Shown here: positions 16,902-26,011 of the stretch, one piece after another
Numbering within the stretch: the stretch's first letter is position 1
Layout: each line of letters starts with the position of its first letter
DNA from: an uncultured bacterium
GTDB lineage: Bacteria > Actinomycetota > Coriobacteriia > Coriobacteriales > Atopobiaceae
Length of the DNA stretch: 64,000 bases
Direction of reading: 5' to 3'
NCBI GenBank assembly: GCA_905214865.1
Contig: CAJMNO010000002.1
Location: 1 to 64,000, forward strand
Notes under the pieces: model-generated
The model's input: the letters and a program-made list of their open reading frames with translations, nothing else
Told to the model about the DNA's origin: nothing
Database searches by the model: none
Position numbers and translations under genes: made by a program

Positions 16902-18114
16902 CCAGGAAAGCGGCGGCTACGTCCTCCTCGCCGTGTGCGGGGGGATCGCCGCGTACAAGGCGTGCGAGGTGCTGCGTGCCCTGCAGAGGGCGGGTCGCGA
17001 CGTGCGCGTGGTCATGACCGAGGACGCAACGCGCTTCGTGGGCACCGTCACCTTCGAGGCGCTGTCCAAGCACCCCGTGGTCACCTCGCTCTACGGCAAT
17101 CCCGGTGACCCCATCCCGCACATCAGCCTGGCGGAGGGGGCGGACCTCGCGCTCGTGGTTCCCGCCACCGCCAACGTGATGGCGAAGATGGCGGCGGGCA
17201 TCGCCGACGACGCGCTCACGTCCACGCTGCTCGCCACGACCTGCCCCGTCCTGGTGGCGCCCGCCATGAACGTGCACATGTGGAGGAACCCCGCCACCCA
17301 GGCAAACGTGGCGACGCTGGGGGAGAGGGGCGTGCGCTTTGTGATGCCCGACTCAGGGATGCTGGCATGCGGCGAGGTGGGGGAGGGCAAGCTCGCCCCC
17401 GTCGACGCCATCGCCTCCGCGGCGCTCGGGGTGCTCGAGGGGGACGAGGTGCCCCGCGACCTCGATGGGGTCCGCCTTCTGGTGACGGCGGGTCCCACGC
17501 ACGAGGTCATCGACCCGGTGCGCTACATCGCAAACTCCTCGAGCGGGAAGATGGGGTACGCCATCGCCGCTGCCGCCGCCTCCCGCGGGGCGGACGTCAC
17601 GCTCGTGTCGGGTCCCGTCTCGCTTGCCGCCCCCGCGGGCGTGCGCGTGGTGCCGGTCGTATCGGCCAACCAGATGCGGGAGGCTGCCGTCGCCGCCTTC
17701 CGCGACTGCGACGCCGCCGTCTGCGCGGCCGCCGTCTCGGACTACACCCCGGCCGACCCCGCCGATCACAAGCTCAAAAAGGCGAGCGAGCCCCTCTCGT
17801 CCATACGGCTCGTCGAGACGGCCGACATCCTGGCGGAGCTCTGCTCTGTGCGAGGAGGCCGTCCCGTGGTGGGATTTGCCGCCGAGACCACCGACCTGCT
17901 CCAGAACGCGGAGCGCAAGCTCCGGACCAAGGGCGCCAGCATGATCGTGGCCAACGACGTGTCGCGCGACGACTCCACGTTTGGCTCCGACACCGACCGC
18001 GTGGCGCTCGTCTCCGCCAATGGCGTGGAGCAGCTCCCCTGCCTGCCCAAGGCCGAGGTCGCCGGCCGAATCCTCGACCGCCTCGCCCCCATGATCCGGG
18101 TGGCGCAAAGGTGA
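16891..18114 (+). CDS. coaBC: bifunctional phosphopantothenoylcysteine synthetase/decarboxylase
   Basis: Two consecutive steps of coenzyme A synthesis. The N-terminal CoaC half (to about 185) is a flavoprotein with GGIAAYKA, the conserved His in PHISLAEGAD, APAMNVHMW (PxMNxxMW motif) and the catalytic Cys in GMLACGEVGEG. The CoaB half has VTAGPTHEVIDPVRYIAN-type motifs, AAVSDYTP and KLKK. ATG at 16891 or the in-frame GTG at 16882 are both possible; a GGAGG lies 10 bases before the ATG. Overlaps the preceding gene by 11 and nfo by 4 bases. Confidence 0.95.
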   Translation: MPSSQESGGYVLLAVCGGIAAYKACEVLRALQRAGRDVRVVMTEDATRFVGTVTFEALSKHPVVTSLYGNPGDPIPHISLAEGADLALVVPATANVMAKMAAGIADDALTSTLLATTCPVLVAPAMNVHMWRNPATQANVATLGERGVRFVMPDSGMLACGEVGEGKLAPVDAIASAALGVLEGDEVPRDLDGVRLLVTAGPTHEVIDPVRYIANSSSGKMGYAIAAAAASRGADVTLVSGPVSLAAPAGVRVVPVVSANQMREAAVAAFRDCDAAVCAAAVSDYTPADPADHKLKKASEPLSSIRLVETADILAELCSVRGGRPVVGFAAETTDLLQNAERKLRTKGASMIVANDVSRDDSTFGSDTDRVALVSANGVEQLPCLPKAEVAGRILDRLAPMIRVAQR

Positions 18115-18968
18115 GGGGAGAGGCGCTCTGCCTGGGCTGCCACCTCTCCACCGCCGGCGGATACGCGGCCATGGGCAGGACCGCCCGGTCACTTGGTGCC
18201 ACGACCTTCGCCTTCTTCACCAGGAACCCGCGGGGCGGGAACGTGCGTCCCCTGGATCCCGACGACGTCGAGGGCCTGAGGCGGGTCATGGACGATGCGG
18301 GCATCGGGCCCCTGGTGGCGCACGCGCCCTACACCATGAACCTGTGCTCCGGCAAGGAGCGCACCGTGGAGTTTGCGCGGCGCACCCTCGCCGACGACCT
18401 GGGGCGCATGGAGTCGCTCCCCGGCAACCTGTACAACCTGCACCCGGGAAGTCATGTGGGCCAGGGCGTGGACGAGGGCATCCGCCTGATCGTCGAGGGC
18501 CTCAACCAGTGCCTGGTCCCGGGGCAGCGCACCACCGTGCTGCTCGAGACCATGGCGGGCAAGGGCACCGAAGTGGGCTCCCGCTTTGAGGAGCTGGCGC
18601 GCATCATCGACGGCATTGAGCACGACGAGCTCGTGGGCGTGTGCCTGGACACCTGCCACGTGAGCGACGCGGGTTACGACGTCGCCGGTGACCTGAACGG
18701 GGTGCTCGCCGAGTTCGACCGCGTGATCGGGCTCGACCGGCTGCGCGCCCTCCACCTCAACGACTCCAAGAACCCCTGCGGTTCGCACAAGGACAGGCAC
18801 GAGCGCATCGGCAAGGGCACCCTGGGGGTCGCCACCTTCGAGCGCATCGTGAACGACCCCCGCACCAGGGACCTCCCCATGATCCTCGAGACGCCAAACG
18901 ACCTCGAGGGCTATGGGGACGAGATTCGTCTCCTCAGGACGCTGGCCCGGGAGGGAAGGGAACACTGA
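18111..18968 (+). CDS. nfo: endonuclease IV (AP endonuclease)
   Basis: Cuts DNA 5' of abasic sites in base-excision repair. The three-zinc active site can be followed: HAPYTMNL, HPGSHVGQG, ETMAGKG, CLDTCHVSDAGYD, HLNDSK and DRHERIGKG, then ILETPND near the end. Length 285 is typical. The GTG start overlaps the coaBC stop (GTGA); longer in-frame opening upstream is a coaBC shadow. Confidence 0.96.
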   Translation: MRGEALCLGCHLSTAGGYAAMGRTARSLGATTFAFFTRNPRGGNVRPLDPDDVEGLRRVMDDAGIGPLVAHAPYTMNLCSGKERTVEFARRTLADDLGRMESLPGNLYNLHPGSHVGQGVDEGIRLIVEGLNQCLVPGQRTTVLLETMAGKGTEVGSRFEELARIIDGIEHDELVGVCLDTCHVSDAGYDVAGDLNGVLAEFDRVIGLDRLRALHLNDSKNPCGSHKDRHERIGKGTLGVATFERIVNDPRTRDLPMILETPNDLEGYGDEIRLLRTLAREGREH

Positions 18969-18969
18969 C

Positions 18970-20787
18970 GTGGGAATCCTGATTGGCTGCGAGCACCTCT
19001 CGATGGAGTGGCCGGGCAAGACGGTCCTCGAGGACCAGACCATCGGCATCAACGAGGGTGAGAGGATCGGCATCGTGGGCAGGAACGGCGACGGCAAGTC
19101 GACGCTCCTCGACCTCGTCGCGCGCCGCGTGACCCCCGACTCCGGCGAGGTCACCTACCGCAGCAACATCACCGTGGGGATGCTGGGGCAGTCCGACTCG
19201 CTGGACGACGAAGAGACGGTCGGTCACGCCGTGGTGGGCGACGTCCCGGAGTACGTGTGGGCCTCGGACCCCAAGGTCCGCTCCATCGTGGACGAGCTGC
19301 TGGGCGACGTCCCCTGGGACGCGCGCGTCGGCGAGCTCTCCGGCGGGCAGCGCAGGCGCGCGGACCTCGCGCGCGTGCTTGCCGGCGACTGGGACGTGCT
19401 GCTGATGGACGAGCCCACCAACCACCTGGACATGGGGGCCATCACCTGGCTCGCTGAACACCTCAAGCGCCGCTGGCCGCAGGGCACGGGCGCCCTCCTC
19501 GTGGTGACGCACGACCGCTGGTTCTTGGACGTGGTCTGCGAGCACATGTGGGAGGTCCACGACGGGGTCATCGACCCCTTCGAGGGCGGCTACTCCGCCT
19601 ACATCCAGCAGCGCGTGGAGCGCCAGCGCCAGGCGGCCGCGAGCGAGGCCAGGCGCCAGAACATCCTGCGCAAGGAGCTCAACTGGCTCGCCCACGGCGC
19701 CAAGGCGCGTTCGAGCAAGCCCAAGTTCCGCATCGACGCCGCCATGGCGCTGCTCGCGGACGACCCTCCCGTGAGGAACGAGGTCGAGCTCAAGCGGCTC
19801 GCGGTGAGCAGGCTGGGCAAGCGCGTCATCGAGATGAAGGACGTGACCGTCTCGTACGGGGACCACGTGGTGCTGTCCGGCATCAACTGGCTCATCGGCC
19901 CGGGCGACCGCGTGGGGATCCTGGGCGAGAACGGCGCTGGCAAGTCGTCGCTGCTCAAGGTCATGACGGGGAGGCTCCTCCCCAGCAAGGGCTACGTCAA
20001 GATCGGCAAGTCGGTCAAGTTCGGCTTCCTGTCGCAGAACCTCGCGCGCCTTGCCAAGAGCGAGGACCTGCGCGTCTCCGAGCTCATGGCCACGTACAAG
20101 AGCCACTACTACATCGACGGCAAGGAGCAGACGCCCGAGCAGCTGCTAGAGCGCCTGGGCTTCTCGCGCAGGGAGTTCCCCACCTTCATCCGCGACCTCT
20201 CCGGGGGGCAGCGCAGACGGCTCGCCATCATGTGCGTGCTGCTGGAGGAGCCCAACGTCCTCGTGCTCGACGAGCCCGGCAACGACCTCGACACCGACAT
20301 GCTCGCCGTGTTCGAGGACCTGCTGGACACGTGGCCCGGCACCCTCATCCTGGTCTCGCACGACCGCTACCTCATGGAGCGCGTCACCGACGACCAGTAC
20401 GCCATCCTGGACGGCCACCTCCGCCACGTCCCGGGCGGGGTGGACGAGTACCTTGGCCTCTTGAATGCGTCCCAACAAAAGAGGGATGTGACTTCTGCCA
20501 CCTCCGGCCCTAGCCTAGTGGAGGCACCCAAGGCGGCCGCGGAGGGGGAGAAGGCCCTCTCCAACGCGGAGCGCAGGGAGCTCAAGAAGCGGTTTGACGC
20601 CGTCGCGAGGAAGCTCGACAAGGTCTCTGGCGAGCCGGACCGCATACGCGCCCTCATGGCGCAGAGCGACCCATCCGACTACGAGGGCCTCATGAGGCTC
20701 CAGCAGCAGGCGCAGGACGCGCAGGACGAGGTCGACTCGCTCGAGGGCGAGTGGCTCGAGCTCGCCGAACGACTGGGAATAGACTAG
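18970..20787 (+). CDS. second ABC-F family ATPase (Uup-like)
   Basis: A 605-residue protein with two ABC domains and no membrane helices. Domain 1: GRNGDGKS, LSGGQRRR, DEPTNHLD. Domain 2: GENGAGKSS, LSGGQRRR, and DEPGNDLD, where the usual Thr-Asn-His of this motif is altered to Gly-Asn-Asp. A charged coiled-coil tail (about 520-605) resembles the C-terminal DNA-binding domain of Uup. The role could be ribosome-linked or in DNA transposition/repair as proposed for Uup. GTG start with GGAAGGG about 9 bases upstream. It lies just behind nfo. Confidence 0.9.
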   Translation: MGILIGCEHLSMEWPGKTVLEDQTIGINEGERIGIVGRNGDGKSTLLDLVARRVTPDSGEVTYRSNITVGMLGQSDSLDDEETVGHAVVGDVPEYVWASDPKVRSIVDELLGDVPWDARVGELSGGQRRRADLARVLAGDWDVLLMDEPTNHLDMGAITWLAEHLKRRWPQGTGALLVVTHDRWFLDVVCEHMWEVHDGVIDPFEGGYSAYIQQRVERQRQAAASEARRQNILRKELNWLAHGAKARSSKPKFRIDAAMALLADDPPVRNEVELKRLAVSRLGKRVIEMKDVTVSYGDHVVLSGINWLIGPGDRVGILGENGAGKSSLLKVMTGRLLPSKGYVKIGKSVKFGFLSQNLARLAKSEDLRVSELMATYKSHYYIDGKEQTPEQLLERLGFSRREFPTFIRDLSGGQRRRLAIMCVLLEEPNVLVLDEPGNDLDTDMLAVFEDLLDTWPGTLILVSHDRYLMERVTDDQYAILDGHLRHVPGGVDEYLGLLNASQQKRDVTSATSGPSLVEAPKAAAEGEKALSNAERRELKKRFDAVARKLDKVSGEPDRIRALMAQSDPSDYEGLMRLQQQAQDAQDEVDSLEGEWLELAERLGID

Positions 20788-20801
20788 GAAGGCGGAATCG
20801 C

Positions 20802-22541
20802 GTGACGGAGCTGCTCTCTAGGTTCCTCGGGCCCTACCGGGGGAAGGTGGTCCTGGCCGTCACGACGAAGTTCGTCGAGGTGCTCTTTGACCTCCTCACC
20901 CCCGTCATAGTCGCCCGCATGATCGACCGTGGCATCGCAAATGGCGACGTTGGCCTGGTGGAGAGGTACGCCCTCCTGCTTGTGCTGTTCGCCGCGCTGG
21001 GCTACTGCTTCACCCTGGTCTGCCAGAAGATGGCGGCCCTGGTCTCGCAGGGCTCCGGCACCGACATGAGAAACGCGGTCTTCCGCCGCATCTGCTCCCT
21101 CTCGGCGGCAGATGTCGACGCGCTGGGCGGAGACTCGCTTGTGACCCGCGTGACCAACGACGTCAACCAGGTGCAGGTCGCCGTGGCCCTAGGCATTCGC
21201 CAGCTCGTGCGCTGGCCGCTCCTGGCCATCGGCTCCATCGTCGCTGCCTGCCTGATCGACGCCTCTCTCGGGTCGATTCTGCTGGGGTGCATGGCGGTCG
21301 TGTGCCTGGTCTTCTGGCTGGTCATGTCGCGCTCGGTCCCGCTCTTCCAGCGCATGCAGGAGGGTCTGGAGAGGATCACCCTCATCGTGAGGGAGGCCCT
21401 CTCGGGCGTCAGGGTGATCCGCGCCTTCAGGCGCGAGTCCTTCGAGTCGGGGAGGTTTCACCAGGCGTCAGACGAGCAGACGCGCTCCGCAGTGCGTGCG
21501 GGGACCCTTGGCGCCGTCCTCAACCCGGCGACGCTCATCGCCCTCGACCTGGGCATCGTAGCGATCCTGTGGTCCGGCTCGTTCAGGATCCAGGCCGGCA
21601 CGCTCACCCAGGGCGAGATCGTGGCCTTCGTCAACTACATGACGCAGACCCTGCTCGCCGTCGCCTACGTCGCCAACCTGGTGGTCACCTTCACCAGGGG
21701 CGCCGCCTCGGGCGAGAGGGTCATGCAGGTCCTGCACCGCGAGCCCTCCGTCACGGACGGCTCGGCCACGCCGCTCGCGCTGCCCCCCGCGGGCCAGGCG
21801 GCCGCCCTCGAGCTGAGGGGCGTGGGCTTCTCCTACGAAGGCAGCGCACGTCCAGCACTGGACGGGGTGACGCTCAGGGTCGCCGAGGGGGGCACGCTCG
21901 GCATCATAGGCGGCACGGGCTCGGGCAAGTCGAGCCTCGCCAACCTCCTCCCCAGGCTCTACGACGCGACCGAGGGCTCCGTCCTGGTCCTGGGGACCGA
22001 CGTGCGCGGGTATCCCCTGGCCCAGCTTCGCGACGTGGTCTCGCTGGTACCCCAGCGCGCCTCGCTCGTGAGCGGGACCATCCGGAGCAACCTGCTCTGG
22101 AGGAGGCCCCAGGCAACCGACGACGAGCTCTGGGAGGCGCTCCGCATCGCCCAGGCGGAAGACTTCGTGAGCCAGAAGCAGCGCGGCCTGGACGAGCCGG
22201 TCGAGGCGCGGGGGATGAACTTCTCCGGCGGGCAGCGCCAGCGCCTCACCATCGCGAGGGCACTCGTTGGCCACCCCCGGGTCCTCGTGCTGGACGACTC
22301 CGCCTCCGCGCTCGACTTCGCCACGGACGCGCGTCTGCGCGGCGCCCTCGCCACGCTCCCCGGGACCACTACCGTGATCGTCTCGCAGCGCGTCTCGGCC
22401 GTGATGGGGGCAGACCAGATCCTCGTGCTGGACCACGGGAGGCAGGCCGGCCTGGGCACGCACCACGAGCTCCTGTCCTCGTGCGGGCTCTACCGCGAGA
22501 TCGTGGAGTCCCAGCTCTCCAGGGAAGAGGCGATGCGCTGA
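20802..22541 (+). CDS. ABC exporter subunit 1 with degenerate Walker B
   Basis: Half-transporter of 579 residues: six membrane helices (to about 310) followed by an ATPase domain. Walker A is GGTGSGKSS, signature FSGGQRQR, but Walker B reads VLVLDDSASALD, so the catalytic Glu is replaced by Asp. In heterodimeric exporters such as TM287/288 and LmrCD, one subunit carries this change. The gene is followed with a one-base overlap by a second half-transporter with an intact Walker B, so the two should form a heterodimer. Substrate unknown: drug, lipid or peptide. GTG start after AGGAAGG. Confidence 0.92.
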   Translation: MTELLSRFLGPYRGKVVLAVTTKFVEVLFDLLTPVIVARMIDRGIANGDVGLVERYALLLVLFAALGYCFTLVCQKMAALVSQGSGTDMRNAVFRRICSLSAADVDALGGDSLVTRVTNDVNQVQVAVALGIRQLVRWPLLAIGSIVAACLIDASLGSILLGCMAVVCLVFWLVMSRSVPLFQRMQEGLERITLIVREALSGVRVIRAFRRESFESGRFHQASDEQTRSAVRAGTLGAVLNPATLIALDLGIVAILWSGSFRIQAGTLTQGEIVAFVNYMTQTLLAVAYVANLVVTFTRGAASGERVMQVLHREPSVTDGSATPLALPPAGQAAALELRGVGFSYEGSARPALDGVTLRVAEGGTLGIIGGTGSGKSSLANLLPRLYDATEGSVLVLGTDVRGYPLAQLRDVVSLVPQRASLVSGTIRSNLLWRRPQATDDELWEALRIAQAEDFVSQKQRGLDEPVEARGMNFSGGQRQRLTIARALVGHPRVLVLDDSASALDFATDARLRGALATLPGTTTVIVSQRVSAVMGADQILVLDHGRQAGLGTHHELLSSCGLYREIVESQLSREEAMR

Positions 22542-24412
22542 TGGCAAACCCCTACACCTCGTCCGCGACGGCACAGGGAACGCTCTCCAACGTGCGGGGG
22601 TTCGACCCCGGCGAGGGGGGAGACGCGTCCCTGGACGAGGCCGCCCTTTCCTACTCCTCGGGCCAGGTGGTCGGCAGGGTCCTGAGGTACGCCGGGCCCC
22701 ACGCATGGCTCCTCCTGCTGTCCTTCGCCTGCACCGTGGCGACCTCGATCCTCCAGCTGTACGTGCCGATCCTCGTGGGCAGGGCTATCGACACGATGGT
22801 GGGGGAGGGACGCGTTGACTTCGCCTCGCTCTCCCCGCTGCTGGCAGGGCTGGTGGCCGTGGTGGTCGCGGCGGCGGCGACGCAGTGGCTCGCCTCGTTC
22901 GTGACCACGCGCCTTGCCTACGAGACCGTGCGCGACCTTCGCAACGACGCCTACGACAAGCTCGACCGGCTCCCGCTGTCGTTCGTGGACTCGCACAGCC
23001 ACGGCGACCTGCTCACCCGCGTGGTCAACGACGTGGACGCCGTGGGCGACGGCGTGCTCCAGGGGCTGACGCAGCTCTTCTCGGGCATCGTCACCATCGT
23101 CGCGACCATCGGCTTCATGCTGTCCCTCTCGGTCCCCGTGGCGCTCGTGGTAATCGTGCTCACGCCCCTCTCGATCCTCGTGGCCTGGGCCGTTGCTCGC
23201 TTCTCGACCAAGAGCTTCGCCTCCCAGCAGCGCATCCAGGGCGAGCTCGGTGGCCTCGTTGAGGAGGTCGTCTCAAACCAGAAGCTCGTGGAGGCCTTCG
23301 CCCAGGGCCACGCCTTCGCCGAGCGCTTCGAGGAGATCAACTCCAGGCTCTATGGGGCGGGGGAGCGGGCACAGTTCGTGAGCTCCCTCTCCAACCCCTC
23401 CACCAGGCTCGTCAACAACATCACCTACGCGGCGGTCGCCGTCGTGGGATGCCTCTGCGTCATCACCGGCAGCCCCTCCCCCCTGACCGTGGGCCAGGTC
23501 CAGAGCTTCCTGGCCTACGCCAACCAGTACATGAAGCCCTTCAACGCGGTCTCGGCGGTGGTCACGCAGGTGCAGGGCGCCTTCGCCTCGGGCAGGAGGC
23601 TCCTCGCGCTCCTCGACGCCCCGGAGCAGGTGCCGGACGCACCGGACGCCGAGGAGCTTAGCAACCCCAGGGGCAGCCTCCAGCTGAGCCACGTGTGCTT
23701 CTCCTACGTCAAGGGCCGCCCGCTCCTGAGGGACGTGGACGTCGCGATTCCCGCCGGGAGCAGGTTCGCCCTGGTCGGTCCCACGGGGTGCGGCAAGACC
23801 ACGCTGATCAACCTCCTGCTGAGGTTCTACGACGTGGACTCCGGCAGCATCCTCGTGGACGGCCATGACATCCAGGGCCTCACGAGGGGCAGCCTGCGCG
23901 CCGCGTTTGGCATGGTGCTGCAGGACACCTGGCTCTTCGAGGGCACGGTGAGGGACAACATCGCCTACGGCAGGCCGGGCGCCACCATGGACGAGGTCGT
24001 GGAGGCGGCCAAGCGGGCGCACGCCCACAAGTTCGTGATGCAGCTCCCCAAGGGCTACGACACGGTGGTGGGCGGCTCGGGGCAGACGCTCTCGCAGGGC
24101 CAGATGCAGCTCCTCTGCATCGCCCGCGTCATGCTCGCCGACCCTCCCATCCTGCTTCTGGACGAGGCCACGAGCTCCATCGACACCAGGACGGAGCTGC
24201 AGGTCCAGGGCGCCTTCGACGCCATGATGGAGAACCGCACCTCGCTCGTGGTGGCGCACAGGCTCTCGACCATCCGCAACGCCGACTGCATCCTGGTCAT
24301 GCGGGACGGCAGGATCGTCGAGCGCGGCACGCACGACGAGCTGCTCGCCCGCGGCGGCTTCTACGCGCGGCTGTACCAGAGCCAGTTTACCCAGTCCCCC
24401 GCGGGGGCGTAG
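22541..24412 (+). CDS. ABC exporter subunit 2 with intact Walker B
   Basis: Half-transporter of 623 residues. After a 45-residue soluble extension come six membrane helices and an ATPase domain with Walker A GPTGCGKTT, signature LSQGQMQ and Walker B ILLLDEATSSID. The altered signature LSQGQ pairs with the degenerate Walker B of subunit 1 to form the inactive ATP site, while the other composite site is complete. This is the arrangement of heterodimeric exporters. TGATG overlap with subunit 1 fixes the start. Confidence 0.93.
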   Translation: MANPYTSSATAQGTLSNVRGFDPGEGGDASLDEAALSYSSGQVVGRVLRYAGPHAWLLLLSFACTVATSILQLYVPILVGRAIDTMVGEGRVDFASLSPLLAGLVAVVVAAAATQWLASFVTTRLAYETVRDLRNDAYDKLDRLPLSFVDSHSHGDLLTRVVNDVDAVGDGVLQGLTQLFSGIVTIVATIGFMLSLSVPVALVVIVLTPLSILVAWAVARFSTKSFASQQRIQGELGGLVEEVVSNQKLVEAFAQGHAFAERFEEINSRLYGAGERAQFVSSLSNPSTRLVNNITYAAVAVVGCLCVITGSPSPLTVGQVQSFLAYANQYMKPFNAVSAVVTQVQGAFASGRRLLALLDAPEQVPDAPDAEELSNPRGSLQLSHVCFSYVKGRPLLRDVDVAIPAGSRFALVGPTGCGKTTLINLLLRFYDVDSGSILVDGHDIQGLTRGSLRAAFGMVLQDTWLFEGTVRDNIAYGRPGATMDEVVEAAKRAHAHKFVMQLPKGYDTVVGGSGQTLSQGQMQLLCIARVMLADPPILLLDEATSSIDTRTELQVQGAFDAMMENRTSLVVAHRLSTIRNADCILVMRDGRIVERGTHDELLARGGFYARLYQSQFTQSPAGA

Positions 24413-24427
24413 CGCTCCAGACGCCCC
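24404..24427 (+). terminator. possible terminator overlapping the exporter stop
   Basis: GGGGCGT and ACGCCCC form a 7-base stem with a 10-base loop, spanning the stop codon of the second ABC subunit. There is no U-tract afterwards, so termination is uncertain. Confidence 0.25.
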
Positions 24428-24535
24428 TCGCCTTCCTACCGTCCGCCAATCGCAACGCAGCCCCGCACATCAACGACCGTATCATCGGTTCCGTCGCTCA
24501 ATCGGGGTCCATGCGAACAGGAGGGGGTGCCAGGC

Positions 24536-26011
24536 ATGGGCGATCCAGAATGGGATGTCATCGTGGTCGGGGCGGGGGTGTGCGGCTGCGCCATAGCGCG
24601 CGAGCTATCCCGGCTCCAGGCGAGCGTCCTCGTGGTGGAGGCTCGGGAGGACGTGTGCTGCGGGACCTCCAAGGCAAACTCCGCCATCGTGCACGCCGGG
24701 TTTGACGCGCCGACCGGCTCGCTCATGGCCAGGCTCAACGTGGAGGGCGCCTCGCTCTTCCCCCAGCTGTCGCGCGACCTCGGCTTTGCCTACGAGCGCA
24801 TTGGGTCGCTCGTGGTATGCACTCGCGAGGAGGACCTCCCCGCGCTCCGGGCGCTGCTCGAGCGGGGCAGGGCAAACGGCGTCCCCGACCTCTCCATCGT
24901 GGGGAGGGACGAGCTGGTGCGGATGGAGCCCAACGTGTCCGACGCCGCGGTGGCCGCGCTGTGGGCGCCCACCGGCGGCATCTGCGACCCCTTTGACCTC
25001 ACCTGCGCCCTTGCGGAGAACGCGGCGGCAAACGGCGTGTCCTTCTCCCTCAACGAGCGCGTTACGGGCCTCCGCCGGCTTCCCGACGGCACCTGGGAGG
25101 TCTCGACCACGCGGGGCAAAAGGGCCGCTCGGGTTGTTGTCAACGCCGCTGGAATCCATGCCGACGAAGTGCACGGCATGGCGTCGTCCCGGCCCATGAG
25201 GATCGTCCCCAGACGGGGGCAGTACGAGCTTCTCGACACCACGGCGGGCGACCACGTGCGTCACACGGTGTTCGCGCTCCCCACCAAGATGGGCAAAGGC
25301 GTGCTGGTGACGCCCACGGTCCACGGCAACCTGCTGGTGGGGCCGACCGCCGAGGACATCGAAGACAAGGACGGAACCCAAACCACCGGGGAGGGCCTTA
25401 CCAGGGTCCGGGAGGCGAGCGCGCTCACGGTGCGCGACATCCCCTTCAGGGAGACGATCACGTCGTTCTCCGGCCTCAGGGCGCACCGCCCCGAGCACGA
25501 GTTCGCCATCGGGGAGGCGCCCGACGCGCCCGGGTTCGTGGACTGCGCAGGCATCGAGAGCCCCGGCCTCAGCGCCAGCCCTGCCATCGGCCGCATGGTC
25601 GCGGGGATCGTCCGCGACATCCTGGGCCTCCCGGAGCGGGAGGGCTTCGTCGCAACCAGGAGGGGATTCCCCCGACTCGACCGGCTCTCGCTCGGGGAGT
25701 GGGACGCGCTCGTGCGCGAGGACCCGGCCTACGGCCGCGTGGTGTGCCGCTGCTGCCGGGTGAGCGAGGCCCAGATTCGGGACGCATGCCGCAGGGTCCC
25801 GGGCGCCACGAGCGTCGACGGCGTCAAGCGGCGCGTGGGGGCGACCATGGGGAGGTGCCAGGGCGGCTTCTGCACGCCCCGCATCATGCAGATCCTCTGC
25901 GAGGAGGTGCCGGGCCTCGACCTGCTCGGCGTCTGCAAGTCGGGCCCAGGCTCTGAGCTCGCGGTGGCAAGGGACAAGGACGTGCGGGGAGGCGGGGCAG
26001 ATGAGGACTGA
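24536..26011 (+). CDS. FAD-dependent oxidoreductase, GlpA-like, with BFD-type Fe-S domain
   Basis: A 491-residue flavoprotein. The N-terminal FAD-binding motif VVGAGVCGCAIA (about 10-21) opens a DAO-type fold resembling GlpA and L-2-hydroxyglutarate oxidase. The last 100 residues carry cysteines CRCCRV and GRCQGGFC, the pattern of a BFD-like [2Fe-2S] domain. It is the first of a four-gene set with a GlpB-like flavoprotein and a DUF1667 protein, an arrangement usually annotated as an anaerobic glycerol-3-phosphate dehydrogenase-like complex. No glycerol kinase or facilitator lies nearby, so the substrate is open. ATG 24536 is preferred over GTG 24527 for its spacing behind GGAGGGGG. Confidence 0.88.
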   Translation: MGDPEWDVIVVGAGVCGCAIARELSRLQASVLVVEAREDVCCGTSKANSAIVHAGFDAPTGSLMARLNVEGASLFPQLSRDLGFAYERIGSLVVCTREEDLPALRALLERGRANGVPDLSIVGRDELVRMEPNVSDAAVAALWAPTGGICDPFDLTCALAENAAANGVSFSLNERVTGLRRLPDGTWEVSTTRGKRAARVVVNAAGIHADEVHGMASSRPMRIVPRRGQYELLDTTAGDHVRHTVFALPTKMGKGVLVTPTVHGNLLVGPTAEDIEDKDGTQTTGEGLTRVREASALTVRDIPFRETITSFSGLRAHRPEHEFAIGEAPDAPGFVDCAGIESPGLSASPAIGRMVAGIVRDILGLPEREGFVATRRGFPRLDRLSLGEWDALVREDPAYGRVVCRCCRVSEAQIRDACRRVPGATSVDGVKRRVGATMGRCQGGFCTPRIMQILCEEVPGLDLLGVCKSGPGSELAVARDKDVRGGGADED

